Shown here: positions 43,228 through 51,865 of the stretch, piece by piece
Position numbering within the stretch: position 1 is the stretch's first letter
Layout: each line of letters begins with the position of its first letter
NCBI RefSeq assembly: GCF_001425945.1
Contig: NZ_LMEB01000005.1
Span: forward strand, 186,001-250,000
Source of the DNA: Brevundimonas sp. Root1279
Lineage (GTDB): Bacteria; Pseudomonadota; Alphaproteobacteria; Caulobacterales; Caulobacteraceae
Reading direction: 5' to 3'
Length of the DNA stretch: 64,000 bases
Program-made: the position numbers and the translations under genes
The notes under the pieces: generated by a model
The model's database searches: none
Seen by the model: the letters and a program-made list of their open reading frames with translations, nothing else
Told to the model about the DNA's origin: nothing

Positions 43228-44234
43228 AGCGCGTCCTTGTCGCCCTGTCCTCGCTCCTGCTGCTGGCCGCCTGCGCCACGCCCGCGGTCCAGCCGCCGCT
43301 GACCCCGCCGCCCGGTTTCGCCGGGCCGTCGGTGGAGGCCATGGCGCTGGTCATGGACGACGGCGCGCGCCTGCCGCTGGCGCGCTGGGCGCCCGCCGAG
43401 GGCGAGCCCTGGGCGGTGATCATCGGCCTGCACGGCATGAACGACAGCCGCGCGTCGTTCCGATTGGCCGGACCCTGGTGGGCCGAGCGGGGCATCGAGA
43501 CCTGGGCCATCGACCAGCGCGGCTTCGGCGAGGCCCCCGGCCGCGGCCTGTGGGCCGGCGAGGATCGCATGGTCGACGACCTGCGCACCGCCGTCGCCCT
43601 CGCCCGGGCGCGCCATCCGCATGCGCTGATCGCCGTGGCCGGCGAGAGCATGGGCGGGGCGGTGACGGTGGCGGCCTTCTCGTCCGGCAGCCCGCCGGCC
43701 GCGGATCGCGTCATCCTGCTCGCCCCAGCGGTCTGGGGCTGGTCGGCCCAGGGGCCGGTTAACTCCGCCGGGCTGTGGATCGCCGCCCGGACAGCCGGCG
43801 ACAAGGCCGTCGAGACCCCTGAATGGGCGGTGCGCGATCGCCCGGCCTCGGACAATCGGCTGGAGCTGTTGCGCAACGGGCGCGACCCGAACAGCCTGGT
43901 CTCCACCCGCTTCGACGCCCTCTACGGCCTGGTCGACCTGATGGAGACGGCCTCGACCCGGCTGGGCGCGATGCGGGCGCCGACGCTCCTGCTGTACGGC
44001 GGCCACGACAATGTCATCCAGAAGGACGCCATGCGGCAGGCGCTCGAATCGGCGGGCGATCGGCCGGGCTTCCGCACCGGCTTCTATCCGGACGGCTGGC
44101 ACATCCTGAACCGCGACCTGCAGGCCGAGACCGTGTACCGCGACGTCGAGGCCTGGCTCCGCGACGCGGCCGCGCCTTTGCCGTCCGGCGCTGCTCCGGT
44201 CTTGCCAGCGCTCACGAGAGCGTCTTCCCGCTGA
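43224..44234 (+). CDS. Alpha/beta-hydrolase lipoprotein (monoacylglycerol lipase-like)
   Basis: A 336-residue protein with a lipoprotein signal ending LLLLAAC (Cys about 19). The hydrolase fold shows GLHGMND (oxyanion region), DQRGFGEA, the nucleophile elbow AGESMGG (Ser about 148), GGHDNVIQ for the acid, and a late DGWHIL for the catalytic His. It likely hydrolyses lipid esters at the membrane. ATGA overlap with the upstream UDG-like gene indicates one transcript. Exact substrate is unknown. Confidence 0.82.
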   Translation: MKRVLVALSSLLLLAACATPAVQPPLTPPPGFAGPSVEAMALVMDDGARLPLARWAPAEGEPWAVIIGLHGMNDSRASFRLAGPWWAERGIETWAIDQRGFGEAPGRGLWAGEDRMVDDLRTAVALARARHPHALIAVAGESMGGAVTVAAFSSGSPPAADRVILLAPAVWGWSAQGPVNSAGLWIAARTAGDKAVETPEWAVRDRPASDNRLELLRNGRDPNSLVSTRFDALYGLVDLMETASTRLGAMRAPTLLLYGGHDNVIQKDAMRQALESAGDRPGFRTGFYPDGWHILNRDLQAETVYRDVEAWLRDAAAPLPSGAAPVLPALTRASSR

Positions 44235-44250
44235 CGTGAAAGCGCCATGC

Positions 44251-44279
44251 TTGCGGTGTTAAGCGGCGGGGCGTAGTAC
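44251..44279 (+). promoter_or_regulatory. Promoter of the Leu/Val dehydrogenase gene
   Basis: TTGCGG (44251-44256) and TAGTAC (44274-44279) are 17 bp apart, and the start codon follows 37 bp later. Confidence 0.4.
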
Positions 44280-44316
44280 CCCGCGCAACAAAAAACTACC
44301 TCGGGAGTGGCCGCAT

Positions 44317-45414
44317 ATGGGCATGACGCTGTTCGATTCTCCGTCCTTCGCGAATCACGAAGGCGTTCACGCGGTCTTTGATGAAAAGACCGGCCTTCGC
44401 GCAATCATCGCGGTCCACTCGACCGCCCGCGGCCCGGCCGTCGGCGGCACGCGCATGTGGAACTACGCCTCCAGCGCCGAAGCGCTCGAGGACGTGCTGC
44501 GCCTGTCGAAGGGCATGAGCTACAAGAATGCGGTCGCCGATCTCGAGATGGGCGGCGGGAAGTCGGTCATCATCGGCGACAGCCGCACCCAGAAGACCCC
44601 CGAGCTGTTCCGCGCCTTCGGCGAGGCCGTCGGCACCCTGGGCGGCCGCTACTACGCCGCTGAAGACGTCGGCGTGTCGGTCGCCGACATCGCCGAGGCC
44701 CGCAAGGCCACCCCGTACGTGCTCGGCCTGTCGGACGGCCCGGAAGCCTCGGGCGACCCGTCGCCGGTGACCGCTGAGGGCGTCTACCGCTCGACCCTGA
44801 CCGTCGCCCGCCGCCTGTGGAAGCAGGACGACCTGACCGGCCTGACCATCGCCCTGCAGGGCATCGGCCACGTCGGCGGCTACCTCGCCGACAAGCTGCA
44901 CGCCGCCGGCGCCAAGCTGGTCATGACCGACGTCAACACGGCCCTTCTTGCCGAGGTCGCCTCGCGCACCGGCGCCGAGATCGTCGCCCCGGACGCCATT
45001 TATGACGTCAAGGCCGACATCTACGCCCCTTGCGCCCTGGGTGCGACGCTGAACCCGCAGACCCTGGACCGCCTGACGGTCAAGGCTGTGGTCGGCGCCG
45101 CCAACAACCAGCTGGCCACCCCGGACATCGGTCAGATCCTGTTCGAGCGCGGCGTGCTCTACGCCCCCGACTACGTCGTCAACGGCGGCGGCATCATCAA
45201 CGTCGCCTCCGAGCTGCTGGCCCGCCAGACCAACAGCGCCTACGACCCGGCCTGGGTCGAAGCCAAGCTGTCGCGCCTGATGGAGACGCTGGAAGAGGTC
45301 CTGGAGCGTTCGGACGTCGAGAAGCGTCCTACCCACCAGATCGCAGACGCCATCGCCGAGGCCCGCATCAATGCGGCCCGCGACGCCAAGAGCCCGCTCG
45401 GCAAGGCCGCCTGA
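44317..45414 (+). CDS. Leu/Val/Phe-type NAD-dependent amino acid dehydrogenase
   Basis: A 365-residue protein of the Glu/Leu/Phe/Val dehydrogenase family. It shows the dimerisation-domain block GPAVGGTRMWNY, MSYKNAVADLEMGGGKSVI (with the catalytic Lys), the DVGVS loop and the Rossmann segment LQGIGHVGGYLADKL. The Leu/Val branch typically lacks the longer Glu dehydrogenase domains, matching this length. It reversibly deaminates branched-chain amino acids in the cytoplasm. Start: ATG 44317; an ATG two codons on is possible. It has its own promoter and a strong terminator, so it is monocistronic. Confidence 0.86.
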   Translation: MGMTLFDSPSFANHEGVHAVFDEKTGLRAIIAVHSTARGPAVGGTRMWNYASSAEALEDVLRLSKGMSYKNAVADLEMGGGKSVIIGDSRTQKTPELFRAFGEAVGTLGGRYYAAEDVGVSVADIAEARKATPYVLGLSDGPEASGDPSPVTAEGVYRSTLTVARRLWKQDDLTGLTIALQGIGHVGGYLADKLHAAGAKLVMTDVNTALLAEVASRTGAEIVAPDAIYDVKADIYAPCALGATLNPQTLDRLTVKAVVGAANNQLATPDIGQILFERGVLYAPDYVVNGGGIINVASELLARQTNSAYDPAWVEAKLSRLMETLEEVLERSDVEKRPTHQIADAIAEARINAARDAKSPLGKAA

Positions 45415-45421
45415 TCCCGAG

Positions 45422-45451
45422 ACGCCCCCTCCGCCGGAGGGGGCGTTTTTC
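45422..45451 (+). terminator. Strong intrinsic terminator
   Basis: ACGCCCCCTCC and GGAGGGGGCGT form a perfect 11-bp stem with a GCC loop, followed by a run of T. It separates the dehydrogenase from cckA. Confidence 0.92.
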
Positions 45452-45529
45452 TTTGCGGCTCAAGGATTCGCGCCCGGGCCCCTTAAGTTCCATGATCGGG
45501 CCGCCCATCTTGATTCGGGCCGAGGCGCC

Positions 45530-47575
45530 ATGACCGCGAACGCATCCAAGAGGGCATCCTTCGACCCGTTGCTGATCGTCATGGCGATCGGCTTCATCGT
45601 CGCGGTCGGAGCCCTGGCCTATCCGGCCTTCCGCTCGGATCCGACCAGCGCGCCCGGCCTGGTGCTGATCTTCACCGTCGGCGCCGTGGCCCTGATCGGC
45701 CTGTTCGCCTTCGCTCGAAGCCACGAGACCCGCAGGCCGCTGGGCGACCACACCGTCGAACTGCTCGACGCCATGGCCGAGCCCGCCGCCCTGGTCTGGT
45801 CGTCCGGTCAGGTGCTGGCCTTCAACGCCGCCTGGGCCGAGAGCAACGGCGCCACCACCGCCCTGCCCAAGGGCCGGTCGGCCTCGGCCCTCTACATGGC
45901 CTTCGCCCAGGCGCGCGCCGGGGAGCAGGGCCGGGCCATCGTGGTCATCGGCGACCGCGAGCAGGAGGTCCTGATCGGCCAGGCCGGCGAGGGCCGCTTC
46001 CTGGTCCGCGCCGCGCCCGAAGCCGCCCTGCCGGTGGTGGGCAACGGCCAGGCTCCCGTGGTTTCGTCCAACGCCGCCGAGAGCCGCGCCATGGCCGCCG
46101 GCGCGCCGTTCGGCTCGGCGGTGATCGACGCCGCCGACCTGTTCGGGGGCAAGGTCGAGGAGGCCAACGCCGCCCTGTCGGTGCTGACCGGCCCGGCCGC
46201 CGCCCGCGACGCCGCCTTCGGCCATCTGTTCGAGCCCAACGGCGTGCAGGAGGCCCGCGCCAAGCTGGCCGCCGGCTCCTCAGGTCCGATCGAGCTGGTC
46301 GCCCGCGCCCATCCGGACCGCATGCTGCACCTGTACGTCGCCCCGGAAGCCGGCAAATGCCGCATCTGGCTGTTCGACGTCTCGGCCCAGAAGTCGATGG
46401 AGCTGCAGCTGTCGCAGGCCCAGAAGATGCAGGCCGTGGGTCAACTGGCCGGCGGCGTGGCGCACGACTTCAACAACCTGCTGACCGCCATCCAGCTGCA
46501 GCTGTCGGGCCTGCTGGAGCGCCACCCGGTCGGCGACCCCTCCTATGAGGGCCTCAACGAGATCCGCCAGACCGCCATCCGCGCCGCCGACCTGGTGCGC
46601 AAGCTGCTGGCCTTCTCGCGCAAGTCGACGGTGCGCCGCGAGCGGCTCGACCTCGGCGAACTGGTCGGCGAGTTCGCCGTCCTGCTGCGCCGCCTGCTGC
46701 GCGAAGACGTTCGTCTCGAGACCGACTACGGCCGCGACCTGCCGGTGGTGCTGGCCGACAAGAGCCAGCTCGAGACCGCGGTCATGAACCTGGCCGTCAA
46801 CGCCCGCGACGCCATGCGGGGCGTTGTCGAGCCGGGCGCGGGCGTGGTCACCATCAAGACCCGCCGCCTGACCCGCGACCAGGCCCAGCAGATGGGCTGG
46901 GCCCATCCCTCGACCGAAGCCGTGGCCCTGATTGAGGTGTCCGACACGGGGCCGGGCGTGCCGCCGGAAATCCTCGACAAGATCTTCGAGCCCTTCTTCA
47001 CCACCAAGGCGGTGAACGAGGGCACCGGCATGGGCCTGGCCACCGTCTACGGCATCGTCGAGCAGGCCGGCGGCCACATCAACGTCGGCAACATCGAGGG
47101 CGCCGGCGCGGCCTTCCGCATCTTCCTGCCCGAGGCGGCCGAGGCCGAACTGGCCGAGACGCCGGTGGTCGAGAAGGTCGCCAAGGCGCCGCGCGATTTG
47201 TCCGGCGCCGGTCGCATCCTGTTCGTCGAGGACGAGGCCGCCGTGCGCGGCATCGCCGCCCGCCTGCTCCGCCAGCGCGGCTATGAGGTGATCGAGGCGG
47301 CCGACGGCGAGGAGGCGCTGGAGCTGGCCGAGGAGCACGCCGGGACGATCGACATGATGATCTCGGACGTGATCATGCCCGGCCTCGACGGTCCGTCGCT
47401 GCTGAAGAAGGCGCGGCCGTTCCTGGGCGATGCGCCGGTCATGTTCATCTCAGGCTATGCCGAGAGCGACTTCTCGGACCTGCTGCAGGACGAGGTCGGG
47501 GTGTCCTTCCTGCCCAAGCCGCTGGACATCAAGACCCTGGCCGAGCGCGTGAAGCAGGAACTCCGCGCCGGCTGA
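45530..47575 (+). CDS. cckA: Cell-cycle hybrid sensor histidine kinase CckA
   Basis: A 681-residue hybrid kinase. Two membrane helices (about 11-33 and 44-62) with almost no periplasmic part are followed by PAS-like sensor regions (about 75-290). The HisKA segment [15 protein letters not shown] carries the phospho-His at residue 312. The HATPase domain has [20 protein letters not shown] and [14 protein letters not shown] receiver domain (about 560-681) has the phospho-Asp at residue 613 ([10 protein letters not shown]) and Lys in FLPKPLD. The whole layout and the His/Asp spacing match Caulobacter CckA, which feeds ChpT, CtrA and CpdR. Start: ATG 45530. Two GANTC sites lie in the promoter region. 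Confidence 0.93.
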   Translation: MTANASKRASFDPLLIVMAIGFIVAVGALAYPAFRSDPTSAPGLVLIFTVGAVALIGLFAFARSHETRRPLGDHTVELLDAMAEPAALVWSSGQVLAFNAAWAESNGATTALPKGRSASALYMAFAQARAGEQGRAIVVIGDREQEVLIGQAGEGRFLVRAAPEAALPVVGNGQAPVVSSNAAESRAMAAGAPFGSAVIDAADLFGGKVEEANAALSVLTGPAAARDAAFGHLFEPNGVQEARAKLAAGSSGPIELVARAHPDRMLHLYVAPEAGKCRIWLFDVSAQKSMELQLSQAQKMQAVGQLAGGVAHDFNNLLTAIQLQLSGLLERHPVGDPSYEGLNEIRQTAIRAADLVRKLLAFSRKSTVRRERLDLGELVGEFAVLLRRLLREDVRLETDYGRDLPVVLADKSQLETAVMNLAVNARDAMRGVVEPGAGVVTIKTRRLTRDQAQQMGWAHPSTEAVALIEVSDTGPGVPPEILDKIFEPFFTTKAVNEGTGMGLATVYGIVEQAGGHINVGNIEGAGAAFRIFLPEAAEAELAETPVVEKVAKAPRDLSGAGRILFVEDEAAVRGIAARLLRQRGYEVIEAADGEEALELAEEHAGTIDMMISDVIMPGLDGPSLLKKARPFLGDAPVMFISGYAESDFSDLLQDEVGVSFLPKPLDIKTLAERVKQELRAG

Positions 47576-47655
47576 ACAGCCTGACTGATCGTTCACTTGC
47601 CAGGCTTGGCGCTGCGCGCCACGGTCCGCCCCGACACACCGAGGGGACCCCGTAC

Positions 47656-49488
47656 ATGAAGCTCGCAATCGCCGGACTGGCCGCCCTTTCGCTCGGCCTC
47701 GTCGCCGCTCCGGCCCTGGCCCAGCAATCGGGTCCGCCCGTCGAATACGACCTGAGCTTCGAGAACGCGGCCCACCATGAGGCGCGCATCACCGTCACCT
47801 ATCGCGACCTGGGCCGCGCTCCGGTCCGCTTCGAGATGTCCCGCTCGTCGCCGGGCCGCTACGCCGTCCACGAGTTCGCCAAGAACGTCTCTTCGGTCAG
47901 CGCCGTCGACGGCGCCGGCCGGCCGCTGAGCGTCGACCGCACCGATCCCTACGGATGGACCGTCGGCGGCCACGACGGGACGGTCGCCATCACCTACACC
48001 CTGTTCGGCGATCGGGGCGACGGCACCTACGCCCAGATCAATCCGGACCACGCCCATCTCAACATGCCGGCGACGCTGATGTGGGCGCGCGGCTATGACG
48101 AGCGTCCGGTCACCGTGCGCTTCCGGCCCTCCGACCCGAGCTGGACGATCGCCACCCAGTTGGCCCCGACCGGCGATCCGCAGGTCTTCACCGCCCCGAA
48201 CCTGCAGTACCTGATGGACAGTCCGACCGAGCTGGCCGACCTGACGATGCGGGAGTGGAGCATCGACGACAACGGCGTCGAGCGCACCGTCCGCATCGCC
48301 CTGCACCACACCGGCACGGAGGCCGAGGCCGACGAGTTCGCCGCCCGCGCGCGCAGGGTGGTCGACGCGCAGATCGCCATCTTCGGCGACGCCCCCGATT
48401 TCGACTACGGGACCTACACCTTCCTGGCCGACTACCTGCCGTGGGGTGACGGCGACGGCATGGAGCACCGCAACTCGACGGTGATCGCCGACAACAGCAC
48501 CCTGGCCGAGGCCAAATACGGCCAGATCGGCACCCTCAGCCACGAGTTCTTCCACGCCTGGAACGTCGAGCGCATCCGTCCGCGCGAGCTGGAGCCGTTC
48601 GACTTCACCCGCGCCAATCCGACGCCGTCGCTGTGGTTCGCCGAGGGCTTCACCAACTACTACGGGCCGCTGGCCATTCGCCGCGCCGGCGTGTCGAGCG
48701 TCGACGAGTTCCTGGGCGCCATGGGCGGTCAGCTCAGCGGCATCCTCAACACCCCGGCCCGCGCCTTCGGCTCGCCGCAGGAGATGAGCCTGCGCGCGCC
48801 CTTCGTGGACGCCGCGGCCTCGATCGACCCGAACAACCCGAACATCTTCACCTCCTACTATCCGTACGGCGCGGTGATCGCCCTGGGCCTGGACCTGACG
48901 CTGCGCGACCGGTTCGAGGGGATCACCCTCGACAGCTACATGCGGCACATGTGGAAGAAGCACGGGATGACCGGCCGGCCCTATACGCCGGATGACCTGC
49001 GCATTGGTCTGGGCGAGGTCACGGGCGACCCCCGCTTCGCCGACGCCTTCTTCGCCGCCTCGATCGAGCGCAGCGAACTGCCGGACTTCGCCCCGTTGCT
49101 GGCGCAGGCGGGGGTGCTGCTGCAGCCGAAAAATCCGGGCAAGGCCTGGGCCGGACGGGCGCGCCTGGACGTTGCCGACAAGGTCGTCACCCTGGCCTCG
49201 GACGACATCCCCGGCATGCCCCTCTACGAGGCGGGGCTCGGTCGCGGCGACGAGATCGTCTCGCTCGGCGGCGCCCGCATCGACAGCCCGGATGACTGGA
49301 GCCGCGCTCTGGCCCGCGCCCGGCCGGGCGACAAGGTCGAGATCCGCTTCATCCAGCGCGGCCGCGAGCGCAGCGCCGAGCTGCGCCTGGTGCAGGACCC
49401 GACGAAGCAGCTGGTCCGCGTCGAGACCACCGGCGTTGAGGCCACGCCCGAACAGCTGGCCTTCCGCGAGGCGTGGCTGGGCCGCTAG
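47656..49488 (+). CDS. Secreted M61-family metallopeptidase with PDZ domain
   Basis: A 610-residue exported protein. A signal peptide of about 22 residues ends APALAQ. A beta-rich N-terminal domain precedes the gluzincin domain with HEFFHAWN (zinc His at 296 and 300) and third ligand Glu in WFAEGFTNYY (about 329). A PDZ-like domain is at the C-terminus (about 495-580: GLGRGDEIVSLGGARI). The M61 family includes glycyl aminopeptidases. It should act in the periplasm. Its TAG stop shares four bases (CTAG) with the convergent lipoprotein gene. Confidence 0.88.
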   Translation: MKLAIAGLAALSLGLVAAPALAQQSGPPVEYDLSFENAAHHEARITVTYRDLGRAPVRFEMSRSSPGRYAVHEFAKNVSSVSAVDGAGRPLSVDRTDPYGWTVGGHDGTVAITYTLFGDRGDGTYAQINPDHAHLNMPATLMWARGYDERPVTVRFRPSDPSWTIATQLAPTGDPQVFTAPNLQYLMDSPTELADLTMREWSIDDNGVERTVRIALHHTGTEAEADEFAARARRVVDAQIAIFGDAPDFDYGTYTFLADYLPWGDGDGMEHRNSTVIADNSTLAEAKYGQIGTLSHEFFHAWNVERIRPRELEPFDFTRANPTPSLWFAEGFTNYYGPLAIRRAGVSSVDEFLGAMGGQLSGILNTPARAFGSPQEMSLRAPFVDAAASIDPNNPNIFTSYYPYGAVIALGLDLTLRDRFEGITLDSYMRHMWKKHGMTGRPYTPDDLRIGLGEVTGDPRFADAFFAASIERSELPDFAPLLAQAGVLLQPKNPGKAWAGRARLDVADKVVTLASDDIPGMPLYEAGLGRGDEIVSLGGARIDSPDDWSRALARARPGDKVEIRFIQRGRERSAELRLVQDPTKQLVRVETTGVEATPEQLAFREAWLGR

Positions 49489-49856
49489 CGCTTTCCGCCG
49501 ACGCCCTTGTCGCCGCGTCGACCGCCGCCGCGGTTGTCGTCGCGACCCCGGTCGCCGCGGCCGCCCCGGTCGTCGCGGCGGCCGTCGCGATGCGGGTCGC
49601 GGTAGTAGGAGGCGGGCAGGGGTCCGATGTCGCGATAGCCGTAGTCGCCCGGGCAGTAGCGCTGGGTGGCGCCGCCCGGGACGCCTGGCGGCGGCGCCCA
49701 GTAACAGCCGGCGTTTTCCCGGGCGATGTCGTAGGCGGCTTCGTCCAGGCCCAGGGCCACCGCGTCCCAGAATTCCGGATCGGTGGTGCAGCCGGCGGTG
49801 ACCAGGGCCGCCGCGACCAGGGCGCTCAGGCGCATCAATCGATTGGTTGTTCGCAT
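49485..49856 (-). CDS. Small lipoprotein with an Arg/Asp/Gly-rich tail, unknown function
   Basis: A 123-residue protein. The signal ends with LVTAGC (Cys about 22). The middle has ENAGCYWAPPPGVPGG and YCPGDYGYRDIG. The last 40 residues are a low-complexity R/D/G tail, likely disordered and charged. Not recognised as a named family. The start at 49856 follows GGGGGAAGG; a longer open frame lies antisense to the next gene and is rejected. Its stop overlaps the M61 stop. Confidence 0.65.
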   Translation of the reverse strand: MRTTNRLMRLSALVAAALVTAGCTTDPEFWDAVALGLDEAAYDIARENAGCYWAPPPGVPGGATQRYCPGDYGYRDIGPLPASYYRDPHRDGRRDDRGGRGDRGRDDNRGGGRRGDKGVGGKR

Positions 49857-49977
49857 GGCCTTCCCCCTCGGCGCGACCCTGTCGGCAATTCGCTGTTCCA
49901 TCAACCCCACGGAAGCTGACGGCTTGTCGAAGCGGCGCCATCCGGTCCACGCTGTCCGTCTCGAGGGAGCTTCCAAG

Positions 49978-51774
49978 ATGATCGATCGCCGCAGATTGCT
50001 GCTGACCGCCGCCGCAGGCGCGAGCCTGGCCGCCGCCGGGCCGGCCCTGGCCCGCAACGGAGCCGACGCGCGTCTGGACGCCCTGCTCAACGGCTGGTTC
50101 GACGAGGACGTCGACAGTTCGCCCGAGACGGCGACCAACCTGGGGCTCGATCGCGGGGATCGGGTCGGCCTGTCGTCGAAGCTGAGCGACCGCAGTTGGG
50201 AAGCGTGGATGGTCGATCGCTCGACCGCCCGCAACCGGCAGGCTGCTCTGGCGGCCTTCGACCGCACGGGGCTGAGCGACGCGGGCGCCGTCAATCTGGC
50301 TGTCGCTTCCTTCCGCGCCGAGACGGCCGCGTCGGGGGCGAAGTTTGATTACGGCGCGGCGATCGACGGCGGTCGGATGGGCCCCTACCTCGTCAATCAG
50401 ATGACCGGGGCCTACTTCACCGTCCCGGACTTCATGGACACCCAGCATCGGGTCGAGGATCGCGACGGGGCGGAAGCCTTCCTGGCTCGCCTGTCGGCCT
50501 TCGGGCCCAATCTCGACGCCGAGTCTGACCGTATCCGACGCGACGCCGACAAGGGCGTGGTCCCGCCGGACTTCATGATCGACTTGACCTTGCGCCAGCT
50601 GAAGGCCCTGCGCGACCAGCCGGCCGCCGACATGGCCATGGTCAAGACGCTGGAGCGCAAGGCGAACGCGTTGGGCCTGACCGGCTATGGCGAGCGCGCC
50701 GCCCGGATGATCGACGCCGAGGTCAAGCCGTCGCTGGGCTATCAGATCGAGGCCTTCGAACGCCTGCGGCCGACCGCCGTGCACGACGCCGGCGTGTGGC
50801 GTCTGCCGGAGGGCGAGGCCTTCTACGCCCATGGCCTGAAATACTGGACCACCACCAACATGACGCCGGACGAGGTGCACGCCGTCGGCCTGGAGCAGGT
50901 GGCGGCGATCAGCGCCGAGATTGATACCATCCTGAAGTCCCAGGGCATGACCCAGGGCACGGTCGGCGAGCGCATCGACGCCCTGAACAAGGATCCGGCC
51001 CAGCTGTGGCCCAATACGGACGAGGGCAAGATCGCCCTGATCGAGAGCCTGAACCGCCAGGTCGCCGCCCTGGAGCCCCGCCTGCCGCAGATGTTCGGCC
51101 GTCTGCCGCGCTCCAAGGTCGAGGTGCGGCGCGTCCCGCCCGCGATCGAGTCCGGCGCGCCGGGCGGCTACTACCAGGGCCCGCCGCTGGATGGGTCGCG
51201 GCCGGGCGCCTACTACATCAACCTGCGGGACACGGCGAACTGGCCGAAATTCGCCCTCCCGACCCTGACCTATCACGAGGCCTCGCCGGGCCATCACCTG
51301 CAGGTCGCCCTGCAGCGCGAGACCGAGTCCCTGCCGGCCTGGCGCCGGGCCAACGGCTTCTCGGCCTACAATGAGGGCTGGGCCCTGTACGCCGAGGCGG
51401 TCGCAGCCGACGACCTGCACGCCTACGCCGACGACCCGCTGGGCCGCGTCGGTTTCCTGATGTCCTACCTGTTCCGCGCCGTGCGCCTGGTCGTCGACAC
51501 CGGGCTTCACCACAAGCGGTGGAGCCGCGAGCAGGCGGTGGAATACATGGCCGCCTCGGGCGCCAAGCCGATCAACGCCGCCAACAGCGAGATCAACCGC
51601 TACTGCGCCATGCCGGCCCAGGCCTGCTCGTACAAGATCGGCCACACGGTCATCGCTCGTTTGCGGGCCGAGGCCGGGGCGAAGCCGGGCTTCGACCTCC
51701 GGGCGTTCCACGACAAGGTGCTGGTCAACGGCTCGCTGCCGTTGGCGGTGCTCGAGCAGCTGATGAAGGCCTGA
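49978..51774 (+). CDS. DUF885 secreted metallopeptidase-like protein, copy 1
   Basis: A 598-residue exported protein. A twin-arginine signal (MIDRRRLLLTAAAG) ends near ALA at 25. The DUF885 hallmark TYHEASPGHH has His433-Glu434 in an HExxxGHH-type zinc site, with ASNEGWALYAE-like AYNEGWALYAE downstream. Family members are putative periplasmic peptidases with few characterised cases. Start: ATG 49978 with GGGAG. A paralogue of the same length and signal follows 91 bp downstream, indicating tandem duplication. Confidence 0.83.
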   Translation: MIDRRRLLLTAAAGASLAAAGPALARNGADARLDALLNGWFDEDVDSSPETATNLGLDRGDRVGLSSKLSDRSWEAWMVDRSTARNRQAALAAFDRTGLSDAGAVNLAVASFRAETAASGAKFDYGAAIDGGRMGPYLVNQMTGAYFTVPDFMDTQHRVEDRDGAEAFLARLSAFGPNLDAESDRIRRDADKGVVPPDFMIDLTLRQLKALRDQPAADMAMVKTLERKANALGLTGYGERAARMIDAEVKPSLGYQIEAFERLRPTAVHDAGVWRLPEGEAFYAHGLKYWTTTNMTPDEVHAVGLEQVAAISAEIDTILKSQGMTQGTVGERIDALNKDPAQLWPNTDEGKIALIESLNRQVAALEPRLPQMFGRLPRSKVEVRRVPPAIESGAPGGYYQGPPLDGSRPGAYYINLRDTANWPKFALPTLTYHEASPGHHLQVALQRETESLPAWRRANGFSAYNEGWALYAEAVAADDLHAYADDPLGRVGFLMSYLFRAVRLVVDTGLHHKRWSREQAVEYMAASGAKPINAANSEINRYCAMPAQACSYKIGHTVIARLRAEAGAKPGFDLRAFHDKVLVNGSLPLAVLEQLMKA

Positions 51775-51865
51775 CGGGGGCTGGGGCGAGGCGAGGGGTG
51801 ACAGTTCCGTAACTTGCCGCCCGTCGCCCGGCCGTCCTAGCTGGTGGGCGAAAAGGGAGCCCTCC

